Source: Salinivenus sp. (GTDB taxonomy: Bacteria > Bacteroidota > Rhodothermia > Rhodothermales > Salinibacteraceae). Taken from it: a DNA stretch of 44,458 bases. Of the stretch, positions 18,001 through 26,003 are shown piece by piece; position 1 is the first letter of the stretch, and each line of letters opens with the position of its first letter. Under the pieces are notes generated by a model. The model made no database searches. It was not told where the DNA came from and saw only the letters and a program-made list of their open reading frames with translations. The stretch spans positions 1-44,458 of the forward strand of contig JAHENZ010000232.1 in assembly GCA_018609755.1 (NCBI GenBank), in the 5' to 3' direction. The position numbers and the translations under genes are program-made.

Positions 18001-18279
18001 GGAAAAACGAAGGCGAGCGTCTTCTGCCGACACCGCAATTTCGAAAGTCCCATCCGCGTTGGTCGTGGTCCCGCGCTGGGTGCCGACCTCGACAACGTTG
18101 ACCCCGGGGAGGGGCTCACCATTTTCAGTATCCAACACCGTTCCCTCCACGGTGAGGCCTTGAGCATTCGCAACTGTCGCTCCTCCTATCAGGAAAAGAG
18201 CTACAGCGGCGAAGAGCCCAATCTGTAGCGATCGAAAGTGGAACTCGTACCGGCTGAACATAGCAGGTTTGAAGTGCAT
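15097..18279 (-). CDS. SusC/RagA-type TonB-dependent outer-membrane transporter
   Basis: The protein has about 1060 residues. A signal peptide ends near TVANAQG. It is followed by a carboxypeptidase-D regulatory-like domain (VEGTVLDTENGEPLPGVNV), a TonB-box region, and a plug domain with GKIAGVDV, NVLIRGISSL and QPLYVVDGVPLDN, the SusC signature. The rest is the large beta barrel, ending in NLGVSLNLRF with the terminal Phe typical of outer-membrane proteins. It imports oligosaccharides in a TonB-dependent way together with the SusD-like lipoprotein next to it. It is the first gene of the minus-strand series. Two palindromic operators lie 160-230 bp upstream. The start is either the ATG at 18279 or the one at 18261, and both leave a usable signal peptide. 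Confidence 0.95.
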   Translation of the reverse strand: MHFKPAMFSRYEFHFRSLQIGLFAAVALFLIGGATVANAQGLTVEGTVLDTENGEPLPGVNVVEVGTQRGTTTNADGTFEIAVSAEDARLRFSFVGYESQTVPLDGRTELTIELQSSAKQLEGVVVTALGIERQQRSIGYSVSKVSGEDLAEVPSSNFGDALTGKIAGVDVSGTATGPAGSSNVLIRGISSLTGDNQPLYVVDGVPLDNSNLAGASMWGGSDMGDGLTSINPQDISEVSVLKGASAAALYGERASNGVVLISTKTGSSGGLGVEFSSTTTVESPLNYFNSFQNEYGHGQMQQEGTEQSWQGVVPTSQSQARSFGLSSWGPRMNEVNSAIEFDGEERSYSPATNNLSDFYRTGLNSSNSIALNGGTESTSFRLSMSHRRDNAIVPNSDYDRTTMLVRASSDFGLPGLSADAKANYVRENAHNRPRVSDAPGNANYVVTLMPRSMDVGILAPGWVGDDRFDEEAVTSSAFNTNPYWAVNRFSNEDQDDRINGFVQLQYEIGDWVTLQGRTEMDKYWTNRVTIEPYGTNYIPGGSFNETEYNVSEQNYSLQAFTTQNITPNLELSARLGGQLRQNRNKTLGQSGTNFNIPGLQTIGNTSNQSPVFNFSESEVWSAYGTADLAYKDYLFLNLSGRNDIASTLPVANNSYFYPSVSGSFVFSEAFELPDWVSFGKVRTGWAAVGGDTNPYQLNLTYQLTGHSHTNPNGSSVPVGEIATGSVPNAALQPSRKESIEGGLELGLFSERVGLDFTWYREITTNDIVPTTIPGASGYNSRVLNVGETRNTGIEVALRTTPAQLGDFEWNLDFNFSANNNEVVRITEDLNQLELGQPRTQSAFVRAREGEPYGAIMAYKFKRDEQGRLVLDASGLPQRRDSLNVAGHFPPDWRGGISNSFSYKGLVLRAMLDVQIGGSVYSGTNTIATSSGLHEQTLEGREQGYVEVEGVDENGNETTARVNPQTYWGRYSEISNEFVYDASYVKLRELRLGYRFSSLIEQLPIQTASIAVTARNLWILHKNIPNVDPESTYNRSTQLQGLEYFGVPQTRNLGVSLNLRF

Positions 18280-18439
18280 GAGTAGAAAAACTTGCGCGTC
18301 CACTAGGAATCGCGGAACGCATTCGCCTCTTCGGTAAGCAGGTCCGAAATCGGTGGGTCCGTGGGGGCTACTTCCCGAAACATTTTACACACTAATAATA
18401 CTCGATCTTATGAGACTGCATCAAGGAGACGTAAAGGTT

Positions 18440-18453
18440 TGGAACCGGTCCCA
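18440..18453. promoter_or_regulatory. Putative LacI-family operator, site 2 (susC promoter)
   Basis: TGGAACCGGTCCCA is a 14-bp palindrome with one mismatch, of the same class as site 1. It lies about 160 bp upstream of susC in the gap between nagB and susC, paired with another site about 54 bp away. Confidence 0.65.
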
Positions 18454-18492
18454 CCTCCTCAATCGTCCTCATTAGATGGGGTTTTCGAAAGT

Positions 18493-18508
18493 TTGGAAGC
18501 CCTTCCAA
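18493..18508. promoter_or_regulatory. Putative LacI-family operator, site 3 (susC promoter)
   Basis: TTGGAAGCCCTTCCAA is a 16-bp palindrome with a single central mismatch. Together with 18440-18453 it forms a pair in the 388-bp gap upstream of susC. Two spaced sites would permit looping by a tetrameric LacI-type protein or cooperative binding. Confidence 0.6.
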
Positions 18509-18667
18509 GATCGGGGAGAAAAGAAGATATACGGTCGGCAGAAGAAAGTGCAGACGGGTACACAGGACAATCGTATCTTGGAGTGTTCAGGAGGATGGAG
18601 ACTCTTTCGTTGTTCGCTGCCGAAAATATCTGATCAATAGCAGGAGCGAGAGGCGCGGAGAGGAGCG

Positions 18668-19438
18668 TTATTCCCGGTCCTTTGGTTCGGCGATGCCGTG
18701 GTGGTGTCGATAGTCGAGTTTGCAGGCGGCGTCATCGTCGATGATGACGTGGGCAAAGCGGTGCATCTGCACCATCGAGGCCGGGACCATGGCCGTGAGG
18801 GGACCTTCGAGCGTTTTCTTAATCGCCTGAGCCTTTCGTTCCCCGCTGGCGAGAAGCAGCACCTCCTCGGCCTCCATAATCGTGCCTACGCCCATCGTAA
18901 TGGCGTACTCCGGCACCATGTCGGGGTCGTCGAAGTAGCGCGCATTGTCCTCTACGGTTTTCGAGGTGAGCGTCTTGATTCGAGTCCGAGAGCCGAGCGA
19001 GGAACCGGGTTCGTTGAACGCGATGTGGCCGTTGGCCCCGATGCCGAGAATTTGCAGGTCGATTCCACCCGCCTCTTCAATCCGGCGCTCGTACCATTGG
19101 CAGTGCTCGTCCACGTCGTCGGCCATGCCGTGGGGAATGTGCACCTGGCTTTCGGTGACGTTCACGTGGTCGAAGAGGTTGGACCACATGTAGTGAGCGT
19201 AGCTCTGCTCATGCTCCGGGGGGAGTCCCACGTACTCGTCGAGGTTGAAGGTCGTGAGTTTCGAAAAGTCCAGTCCGCGCGTTTGGTGGGCCTCAATGAG
19301 ACGATTGTAGAGGCCTTTTGGGGTGCCCCCGGTGGCGAAGCCGATGACGCTGTCCGGCTTTTTTCGAATTTGTTCGATGACGACCTCGGCGGCTTTTTGG
19401 CTGAGGGATTCGTAGTCGTCGACAACTTCGACAAGCAT
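18668..19438 (-). CDS. nagB: Glucosamine-6-phosphate deaminase
   Basis: The protein has 256 residues, close to E. coli NagB (266). Motifs: GFATGGTPKGLYNRL (substrate phosphate loop), TFNLDEYVGLPPEHEQSYAHYM (the catalytic Asp region), and LGIGANGHIAFNEPGSSLGSRTR with the catalytic His and Glu. It converts glucosamine-6-phosphate to fructose-6-phosphate and ammonia in the cytoplasm, the last committed step of GlcNAc catabolism. The operator at 19554-19567 lies about 116 bp upstream. No nagA (GlcNAc-6-phosphate deacetylase) is visible in the window. The ATG at 19438 gives the normal N-terminus (MLVEVVDDYESLS), so a longer upstream open frame is ignored. Confidence 0.96.
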   Translation of the reverse strand: MLVEVVDDYESLSQKAAEVVIEQIRKKPDSVIGFATGGTPKGLYNRLIEAHQTRGLDFSKLTTFNLDEYVGLPPEHEQSYAHYMWSNLFDHVNVTESQVHIPHGMADDVDEHCQWYERRIEEAGGIDLQILGIGANGHIAFNEPGSSLGSRTRIKTLTSKTVEDNARYFDDPDMVPEYAITMGVGTIMEAEEVLLLASGERKAQAIKKTLEGPLTAMVPASMVQMHRFAHVIIDDDAACKLDYRHHHGIAEPKDRE

Positions 19439-19553
19439 GAGGGAGAGGAAAGTGGGTGAGAGAAAAAGGGGATGTATTCCCCAATACAATCGACCTCAAT
19501 TCAATACTATTTAATAAAGACATCCCATTCAGTCCGTCAAGGGAGCCTGCGGG

Positions 19554-19567
19554 TGGGACCGCTTCCA
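19554..19567. promoter_or_regulatory. Putative LacI-family operator, site 4 (nagB promoter)
   Basis: TGGGACCGCTTCCA matches the shared consensus and lies upstream of nagB, between it and the end of the FAD oxidoreductase gene. Confidence 0.62.
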
Positions 19568-19682
19568 AATTCCTTCCGGAGACGTCGCGAACCGATTCCG
19601 TTCAGCTCATCGGAGAAGAGGGATGGTCCGCGGACAGCCGTCGTGCGTTTCGTCCGGCAGAATGGGGAGGTCACGAGAACGA

Positions 19683-21509
19683 TTACCCTTCGTTCGTTAG
19701 AACGGCGTGGAGTGCTTCGACGAACGGGCCGCGAGTCATCGGGCGCTCGTCGGGCAGGGGAGCACGGAGTGCGCCGGACACATTCCCGGGGCGGAGCGGT
19801 CCTTGGTTCTGCTGTATGGCGTTGGGGCGGTCGGCCCGTTGGGTCCACTTCCGCGCCCAATCGGCGGGCATCGGAGCGTCGGGGGTCAGGTCGGTTGGGT
19901 CGTCGTGCTTGAGGACGCCGCGAAGGGCCAGCTCCTGCACGGGGCGGAACAGGTCATGTCCAGCCGGCACGTCGTACATGATGTAGAGCGGACACCCGGC
20001 GTCGAGGAGGTGGTCCTGCACGCGCGACACGTCCACCTCGCGCGGCGCCACGCCGTCCTGTGTCCCGAGGGCGGCGTACGCGCCGAGGGCCTGTCCCATG
20101 AGCATGACGACGGGCTGCAGGCGCGTGCAGCCGTTCACGATGTGGGACACGGCGATGCTCTTCTCCCCAGCCATGAAACTCGGATCGTCGGTGTCGGGGA
20201 AGAAGACGGCCGGCGGCACCTGGAACGGAGCGTTGTCGGGGTAGTCTTCCGTGAGTCGACACCCGCGGGGGAGGTGGGCCTTCGCGTGGTGGTGGTCGAG
20301 AAAGTAGTCGCCCACGGCGATGCTGTCATCGATGGTGGGCGCACGGGGCGCGTCCCCATCCGGCACCACGTCGGCTTGCGTTATCATGCGGTCGGTGGCC
20401 ATCCGCCGGCTCTCCCGGATGTAGGGAATTGGGGGCAGGAGGTCGTCGGTTGGGTACTCGTCCGTTGCGATTTGCCATTCCGGATGCCCGAGCTCCGTCT
20501 GCATGTACTTCACGAACTGCAGCGTATGCCGCTTGGCGTCGAGGAGGCGCTGGTGCCGCACGTAGCGGTCCTCGAAGAAGCGGCGCGTCACGGGAAAGTC
20601 ATTCGAGTGAAACGGCCAATTGAGCAGGTACTTGTCGTTGGGCAGGGCCGCATACTGGATAAAGCTCTCCCATTCGTGCAGGTCGTGATTGAGACGTTCC
20701 GCGTCGGGCGTAGGGCAATCCCCCTTCACGCTGCACTGGAAGTGGGTCCAGTGGGCCCGCTCGGTGGGCGTTGAGGGGAGAGGAGCGGCCCCCGGCCTTT
20801 CGGTGAGCGTCGCGCAATAGGTCGGATCTTGGATCTCGTCGTCCGGCTCGGGCGGAGCGGCCGGTTCGGCGAGCATGTCACGGCTTTCGCGGCCTAGATG
20901 GTACGGAATTCCGGCCAGGGCGAGGCCGTCGCCGTACTCGGTCGCGTCCACAAACACGCGGCAGGTGAGCGTGCGCTCTGCCTCGCGGCATGCGGGGTCG
21001 AGTTTTGTCTTCGTCGGGGCCACCCCGATTCGGCGCACGCGACGGTCTACTCGCTCATAATCGACGGCCTCCACGCCCCGATGGACCGTGAGTGTATCCT
21101 CTGCGGCGACCCACTTCTCGAGAATGCGGTGGCCCACCCTGGGCTCGTAGCAGTACAGGCTCACCCAGCCGGTGTGCAGGGCCTCGATTGAGCCGTAGTG
21201 GTCGGCCAGTTGCTGGCGGAAGCGTTGAACGAGACCGCCTCCGGCTCCGTGCTTATTGCCGTCGAGCGCACTGACGCCCGCGGCCGTGAGCATGCCGCCG
21301 AGCCAGGGAGAGGGCTCCAGTACCGTCACGTCGGCGCCGAGGCGAGCGGCCTGCACGGCGGCGCAGATGCCCCCGGTGCCGCCCCCGTAAATGACAACGT
21401 CGGTTTCGCGGCTCTGCCGCCCTTGGAACCAGCGACCGGACACGGTAGGCATTGCGGCCCAGGCTGCGGTGCCGAGGCCTGTAGTCTTTAGAAAGGAACG
21501 GCGATCCAT
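19683..21509 (-). CDS. Tat-exported FAD-dependent oxidoreductase (FAD_oxidored family)
   Basis: The protein has 608 residues. The N-terminus MDRRSFLKTTGLGTAAWAAM is a twin-arginine signal, so the enzyme is exported folded with its cofactor. Next comes the FAD-binding motif VVIYGGGTGGICAAVQAARLG and, slightly later, WLGGMLTAAGVSALDGNK, characteristic of a family often found in polysaccharide utilisation loci. The middle holds VFVDATEYGDGLALAG and PYIRESRRM, also family motifs. The biochemical substrate of this family is largely unknown; oxidation of a sugar or glycan derivative in the periplasm is the context-based guess. It diverges from the GlcNAc kinase gene, with two operators between them. 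The ATG at 21509 is chosen because the Tat motif follows it directly. Confidence 0.83.
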   Translation of the reverse strand: MDRRSFLKTTGLGTAAWAAMPTVSGRWFQGRQSRETDVVIYGGGTGGICAAVQAARLGADVTVLEPSPWLGGMLTAAGVSALDGNKHGAGGGLVQRFRQQLADHYGSIEALHTGWVSLYCYEPRVGHRILEKWVAAEDTLTVHRGVEAVDYERVDRRVRRIGVAPTKTKLDPACREAERTLTCRVFVDATEYGDGLALAGIPYHLGRESRDMLAEPAAPPEPDDEIQDPTYCATLTERPGAAPLPSTPTERAHWTHFQCSVKGDCPTPDAERLNHDLHEWESFIQYAALPNDKYLLNWPFHSNDFPVTRRFFEDRYVRHQRLLDAKRHTLQFVKYMQTELGHPEWQIATDEYPTDDLLPPIPYIRESRRMATDRMITQADVVPDGDAPRAPTIDDSIAVGDYFLDHHHAKAHLPRGCRLTEDYPDNAPFQVPPAVFFPDTDDPSFMAGEKSIAVSHIVNGCTRLQPVVMLMGQALGAYAALGTQDGVAPREVDVSRVQDHLLDAGCPLYIMYDVPAGHDLFRPVQELALRGVLKHDDPTDLTPDAPMPADWARKWTQRADRPNAIQQNQGPLRPGNVSGALRAPLPDERPMTRGPFVEALHAVLTNEG

Positions 21510-21757
21510 GGGAGGACGAGAAGATAGTGAGAGGGTATTGTTCAAACCGATTCGCCATCATTCCAGACGAGCGGAACGACGGCGTTGACGTCGTGGGCGG
21601 ACAGGAAGGCCATTGCCATCCCGGAGTAGACCCGTTCGAGGCCGAAACCGCACGGGAACAGCGCAAGAACCGATTCACGGTGAGAAGGGGGGAGACGCAC
21701 GACAACTTTCCGCATGATAACCCCCGTTTTATTTGATCATCAAGAAGAAAAGCAATC

Positions 21758-21771
21758 TGGAACCGCTTCCA
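21758..21771. promoter_or_regulatory. Putative LacI-family operator, site 5 (divergent FAD oxidoreductase/kinase promoter)
   Basis: TGGAACCGCTTCCA, a near-perfect palindrome, in the 455-bp region between the divergent genes. Its centre is 23 bp (about two helical turns) from that of the next site, so both would face the same side of the DNA. Apart from the two operators I saw no gene in 21510-21964. Confidence 0.68.
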
Positions 21772-21780
21772 CGATGAGTG

Positions 21781-21794
21781 TGGGACCGGTTCCA
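21781..21794. promoter_or_regulatory. Putative LacI-family operator, site 6
   Basis: TGGGACCGGTTCCA is palindromic except for one base pair and is the partner of 21758-21771. It lies about 170 bp upstream of the kinase gene. Confidence 0.68.
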
Positions 21795-21964
21795 TCTTGC
21801 GGAAAGCGGGTCGAGTCCCGTTGTTGTTATTGGTATGAGCGAAAGCCGCCGGTTCCGAGAGGGGGAGGACTGCGTTTCCCGTTCGTTCGCACCTATCGAT
21901 TTCTGGGCTAGAGATAGTGCCTTTCGCCGTTCGGTACTCCCGTTGACAATTTCTGTTAGACGTC

Positions 21965-22885
21965 GTGTCCGCCACTCACTTTGTTGCTGGACTTGATTCT
22001 GGAGGGTCGAAAACGCTCCTCCGAGGGGAGTACCTCGAAAATGGGGCGTCCACCGCGATCGAGCGTCGGGGAGAGGGGGCCAATCCAAACCGGGTCGGAA
22101 TGGATCAGTCCACAGGGATCTTGATCGATCTCATCCGAGACGCGATGGAGGAGAGTCCCCCGATCGACCGGCTCTCCGTGTGTGCGGGCGTGTCGGGAGC
22201 GGGGCGGGAGGACGAGCAAGAGGTACTGGCCAACGCCGTGCGCCAGGCGTTTGCAGGACCAGAGATCTCTGTGTCCGTCGAGGTGGTCCACGACGCGCTC
22301 ATCGCGCTTGACGCCGCCTACGACGACGGCAGCGGCCTCGTTTTGATTGCGGGGACCGGGTCGGTCGTACTAGCACGGACGCGTGACGACACGTTGCTGC
22401 GCGTTGGCGGGTGGGGGCACGTGCTCGGAGATCCAGGAAGTGGATATGCCATCGGGCAGTCCGGACTGCGGGCGGTGGCCGAGGCTTACGACGGCGGGGC
22501 CGATACGGTCCTCTGCTCCTGTCTTCGCGAACACAGCAGCATTCACAGCCGCGAGCGCCTCATCCACCAGGTGTATCAGAAGGAATTCGACGTGCAATCC
22601 GTGGCACCGCTGGTAGTGAAAGCGGCGGCAGACGGGGACGCCGTTGCGACGGAGATCCTCAGGACCCAGGCGTCCGGCCTCGCCGAACAAGTCGGGTGGG
22701 TTCTAGACCGGGCGGATGCCATCGAGCCTCGCATCACAATGCTCGGAGGAATGGTCCGGAACGACCACTACGCGCAGATTCTTCGTCGTATTCTCGGTGA
22801 GCAGTTTTCCGAGTGGTCGGTGTCCTTTTTGGACAAAGAACCGGTAACTGGAGCCCTTCGGCGAGCCCATCGTCTACATTCGTAG
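21965..22885 (+). CDS. BadF/BadG-type N-acetylglucosamine kinase
   Basis: The protein has 306 residues, an ASKHA-fold kinase. Motifs: GLDSGGSKT (phosphate-1), VCAGVSGAGR, VVHDALIAL, LIAGTGSVVLAR (phosphate-2), GGWGHVLGDPGSGYAIG and the late LGGMVRND (adenosine region). This pattern is that of the eukaryotic-type NAGK/BadF family, whose bacterial members commonly phosphorylate GlcNAc, glucosamine or related sugars at O6. It acts in the cytoplasm and would feed NagB once the acetyl group is removed. The start is a GTG at 21965, giving an N-terminus that runs straight into the first kinase strand. Two operators lie upstream. The exact sugar cannot be read from sequence alone. Confidence 0.87.
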   Translation: MSATHFVAGLDSGGSKTLLRGEYLENGASTAIERRGEGANPNRVGMDQSTGILIDLIRDAMEESPPIDRLSVCAGVSGAGREDEQEVLANAVRQAFAGPEISVSVEVVHDALIALDAAYDDGSGLVLIAGTGSVVLARTRDDTLLRVGGWGHVLGDPGSGYAIGQSGLRAVAEAYDGGADTVLCSCLREHSSIHSRERLIHQVYQKEFDVQSVAPLVVKAAADGDAVATEILRTQASGLAEQVGWVLDRADAIEPRITMLGGMVRNDHYAQILRRILGEQFSEWSVSFLDKEPVTGALRRAHRLHS

Positions 22886-23041
22886 GACAGCAGCTCCTCT
22901 TTACTCCGAGCCGGTTTCCCTGTACCTTCGCTGGTACTGCGGTTCCACGCTGAGCGGAGGCCCCTTCAACCACGACTGGATCTATGCCTGCGTGTTGACC
23001 GCCGACGTTCCGCGAACTTCCCAAATGGACTGTTCAGTCTG

Positions 23042-23815
23042 ATGAGATTTTCGCTCGTGCTTCGCTTCTCGATTCTTTGTATTCTCGGCCTCGCACTGTC
23101 CGTGCCCTCGAATGCCCAGTCCCGAAATCCCATCTACTGGGACGTGCACGATTCGACTCGCGCACACCCCCCCGTCGTAGAACCGGGACCAGCCCCTGCC
23201 GAGCCGCAGTCCCCGCCCTCGGACGCGACCGTCCTCTTTGGTGGGGAGACCCTGGATGGGTGGGAGCACCCGGATGGATCGGCAGCCTCCTGGGTTGTCG
23301 AGAACGGTTACATGCAAGTGAAACCGGGAAGCGGGTCCATTCAGACCAAAGAAGAGTTTGGCAGTGTGCAGCTGCACGTGGAATGGATGGTGCCGTCCTC
23401 CGTCGAAGGAGAAGGCCAGGATCGCGGAAATAGCGGCGTCTTCCTGATGAGCAACTACGAGGTTCAGGTCCTCGACTCGCACGAGAACCAAACGTACGCC
23501 GACGGGCAGGCGGCGGCCATCTATGGGCAGTATCCGCCGCTGGTGAATGCCATGCGACCGCAGGGCGAGTGGCAAGTCTACGACATCGTCTTTCACCGGC
23601 CGCACTTCGACGGGAACGGGACTGTCATTACGCCGGCCACCTTTACCGTCTATCACAACGGCGTGCTCGTGCAAGACCACGTGGAGCTCACTGGTCCGAC
23701 GGCGTGGAAGGACCGTCCCCCCTACGAGGCTCACGCGTCCGAACTGCCGATTCAGCTTCAGGATCACGACCACCCGGTGCGCTTCCGCAATATCTGGCTC
23801 CGCGAGCTTGAATGA
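23042..23815 (+). CDS. DUF1080 / 3-keto-disaccharide hydrolase family protein
   Basis: The protein has 257 residues. A signal peptide (about residues 1-26, ending SNAQS) is followed by a jelly-roll concanavalin-like domain: VLFGGETLDGWEHPDGS, WVVENGYMQVKPGSGSIQTKEEFGSVQLHVEW, RGNSGVFLMSNYEVQVLDSH, WQVYDIVFHRPHF, VYHNGVLVQDHVEL and PIQLQDHDHPVRFRNIWLREL. This is the Pfam family formerly DUF1080, now linked to cleavage of 3-keto-glycosides made by sugar C3 dehydrogenases. That fits the GMC and FAD oxidoreductases of the same region, but no direct evidence of activity is visible. It lies 156 bp behind the GlcNAc kinase in the same direction and may be cotranscribed. Confidence 0.87.
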   Translation: MRFSLVLRFSILCILGLALSVPSNAQSRNPIYWDVHDSTRAHPPVVEPGPAPAEPQSPPSDATVLFGGETLDGWEHPDGSAASWVVENGYMQVKPGSGSIQTKEEFGSVQLHVEWMVPSSVEGEGQDRGNSGVFLMSNYEVQVLDSHENQTYADGQAAAIYGQYPPLVNAMRPQGEWQVYDIVFHRPHFDGNGTVITPATFTVYHNGVLVQDHVELTGPTAWKDRPPYEAHASELPIQLQDHDHPVRFRNIWLRELE

Positions 23816-24261
23816 AGGGCGCGGGGAGAGCGCGCGGGAGCGTGGGTGTAGAGAGTGTGAATGATGTTGGCCCGACGGACGGGCATGATTTCTCGTTGTA
23901 TGCTTCCTGCCATGGGCGACCGACGGCTGCCGGCGGACCGCCGCTGGGGTTCAGAAGAGCCGTACGCCGGGTCGCTTGCCGCAGGGGGGAGACGGGGAGA
24001 GCCCTTCTTCCTGCGCAAGAATAAACTTATGGCGTTCGGTCATGGGGATCGGTCTCAGTCCAAGGCATGGTTCGTCTCAGTCGTGAAGAGGAGCCGTCGT
24101 TTATGCTGAACTGTTACCCATGTTGCCAGTCTGTTCTGTTACCTGTGTACCCGGTTAGTACCCACACACGCCCATACTCCCATACCAATACCGGCACGAC
24201 GACTGAATTGGGCGGATGAGCCACCCACTTTCAATCGTTCCTCTCACCACCGATCGGCTCC
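23816..24261. other. Intergenic region without recognisable gene
   Basis: This stretch of 446 bp holds one copy (23840-23854) of the 15-mer GCGTGGGTGTAGAGA that is tandemly repeated at 26826-26885. It also has several TGTTACC/GTACCC-like short repeats (about 24110-24170) upstream of the symporter gene. No operator of the palindromic class and no gene were found. Confidence 0.5.
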
Positions 24262-25803
24262 ATGCTCACCACGATCGACATTGTCGTTCTCGTCGTCTAT
24301 CTGCTGGCCGTGGCCGGATTCGGCATCTGGTCGGGGGGCGCAGCGTCGACGGACGACTACTTTCTCGGGGGGCGCGACCTGCCGTGGTGGGCGGTCTGCT
24401 TTTCGGTCGTGGCTACGGAGACGAGCACGCTCACCGTGGTGGGCGTGCCGGCGGTGGCGTATGGGGGGACGCTGACCTTCCTCCAGATCACGCTCGGCTA
24501 CCTCGCCGGACGCATCATCGTAGCGGTGTACTTTCTCCCCCGCTACTATGCGGGCAAGCTGGAGACGGCGTACGCCTTTCTCGGGGATCGCTACGGCGAC
24601 AACATGCAGGCCGCGGCGTCGGTCACGTTCCTCGTCACGCGCCTATTGGCCGACGGCGTTCGGCTCTTCGCGACGGCCATTCCGCTCAAAGTGATTGCCG
24701 ATACGGCGGGACTGGAGGTGGGCTACTTCGAAATCATCCTCGTAATTGGCGTCGTGACGGCGCTCTACACGCTCGTGGGGGGCATCAAGGCGGTCGTTTG
24801 GATGGACGTGGTGCAGATGCTTCTCTACGTCGGCGGGGCGCTGGCGGCCATCGGGTTTTTGCTTGGAGACGTGCCAGCCGGATGGTGGGCCACGGCCGTA
24901 GAGGCGGGCAAGACGAACCTGATCGACCTCGGCTTCGAGCACTCCCTCGGACGCTGGTTCACGATGCCGTACACGCTCGGCACGTCGGTCATTGCCGGGG
25001 CCATCTTCTCCATGGCCTCCCACGGCACCGACCAGCTCATCGTGCAGCGTCTGCTGGCCTGCCGCGACGAGGGCGATAGCCAGAAGGCCATTGTCGGGAG
25101 CGCCGTGGTCGTGATGTTGCAGTTTGCGCTTTTTCTCGGGGTGGGCCTGCTGCTCTGGGTGCACTATGACGGCGCGACGATCGAGGCGCTCGGTCTTCAG
25201 CGCAGCGACGAGGTCTTTCCGAAGTACATTATCGAGGGGATGCCCGCCGGACTCTCCGGCCTCATCCTGGCCGGCATTGTGGCGGCGGCCATGAGTTCTC
25301 TCTCCTCGTCCCTCAACGCCCTGGCGTCGTCCTCGGTAAATGACCTCTACGAGCGCATCATGGGGCATCCACTGGCCGAAGACCGCGGCGTGTTCGTGTC
25401 GCGGATGCTGACCCTGTTCTGGGGCGTCGTCTTCATCGGCTTCGCGAGTCTCTTTCAGGACAGCAACAATCCGGTCGTGGAGCTGGGCCTGTCGATTGCC
25501 TCGTTCACCTACGGCGGACTGCTTGGGGCCTTCCTACTGGGGCTTTGGCACCATCAGACGCAACAGCTGGACGCGCTCGTCGCCTTCGTCGTCTCCATCG
25601 GCGCGATGGTGCTCATCATCTTTGGCGTGTGGCACAGCCCGTCGGAGGGGTGGATGTTCATTCTGAATCCGTCGGAGGCCTACACGCAGGAAGCGGATCT
25701 TCGAACGATCGGGTGGCCGTGGTACACCGCCATCGGCACGGTCATCAATCTGGCGCTCGGCAGCCTACTGGCCCTGCGGCACCGGGGCGCCGCGGAGGCC
25801 TGA
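24262..25803 (+). CDS. Sodium:solute symporter (SSS family)
   Basis: The protein has 513 residues and about 13 predicted membrane segments. Family signatures: DDYFLGGRDLPWWAVCFSVVATETSTLT near the N-terminus, LVGGIKAVVWMDVVQ, SMASHGTDQLIVQRLLAC, and LSGLILAGIVAAAMSSLSSSLNALASSSVNDLYERI, the strongly conserved SSS core with the sodium-site serines. It imports a small organic solute with Na+. In Bacteroidota sugar loci this transporter type often carries monosaccharides or sialic acid/GlcNAc-like sugars, so import of the released amino sugar across the inner membrane is likely but inferred from context. No operator is seen directly upstream. Confidence 0.93.
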   Translation: MLTTIDIVVLVVYLLAVAGFGIWSGGAASTDDYFLGGRDLPWWAVCFSVVATETSTLTVVGVPAVAYGGTLTFLQITLGYLAGRIIVAVYFLPRYYAGKLETAYAFLGDRYGDNMQAAASVTFLVTRLLADGVRLFATAIPLKVIADTAGLEVGYFEIILVIGVVTALYTLVGGIKAVVWMDVVQMLLYVGGALAAIGFLLGDVPAGWWATAVEAGKTNLIDLGFEHSLGRWFTMPYTLGTSVIAGAIFSMASHGTDQLIVQRLLACRDEGDSQKAIVGSAVVVMLQFALFLGVGLLLWVHYDGATIEALGLQRSDEVFPKYIIEGMPAGLSGLILAGIVAAAMSSLSSSLNALASSSVNDLYERIMGHPLAEDRGVFVSRMLTLFWGVVFIGFASLFQDSNNPVVELGLSIASFTYGGLLGAFLLGLWHHQTQQLDALVAFVVSIGAMVLIIFGVWHSPSEGWMFILNPSEAYTQEADLRTIGWPWYTAIGTVINLALGSLLALRHRGAAEA

Positions 25804-26003
25804 TCGGGCAATTGTGCTGGGCAGCGTTCATTGGAGGACGTTAGTCATACACAAGCGAGTGGGCGCATGGGAGCGCGATAGGGGGTAACATTTCGGTCTT
25901 CGGTCGCGTCTCCCAAAGAAAGTATGGGCCGAATCTGCATCTTTCCGCCCTGCTCCTGCGTTTTACACATCCACCCGCTCTTCTGTATTCACTTCCCCCT
26001 TTC

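Noticed and set aside
22934-22947. GCGGTTCCA half-site upstream of the DUF1080 gene
   Set aside because: Only one half of the palindrome is present, so it was not counted as an operator.
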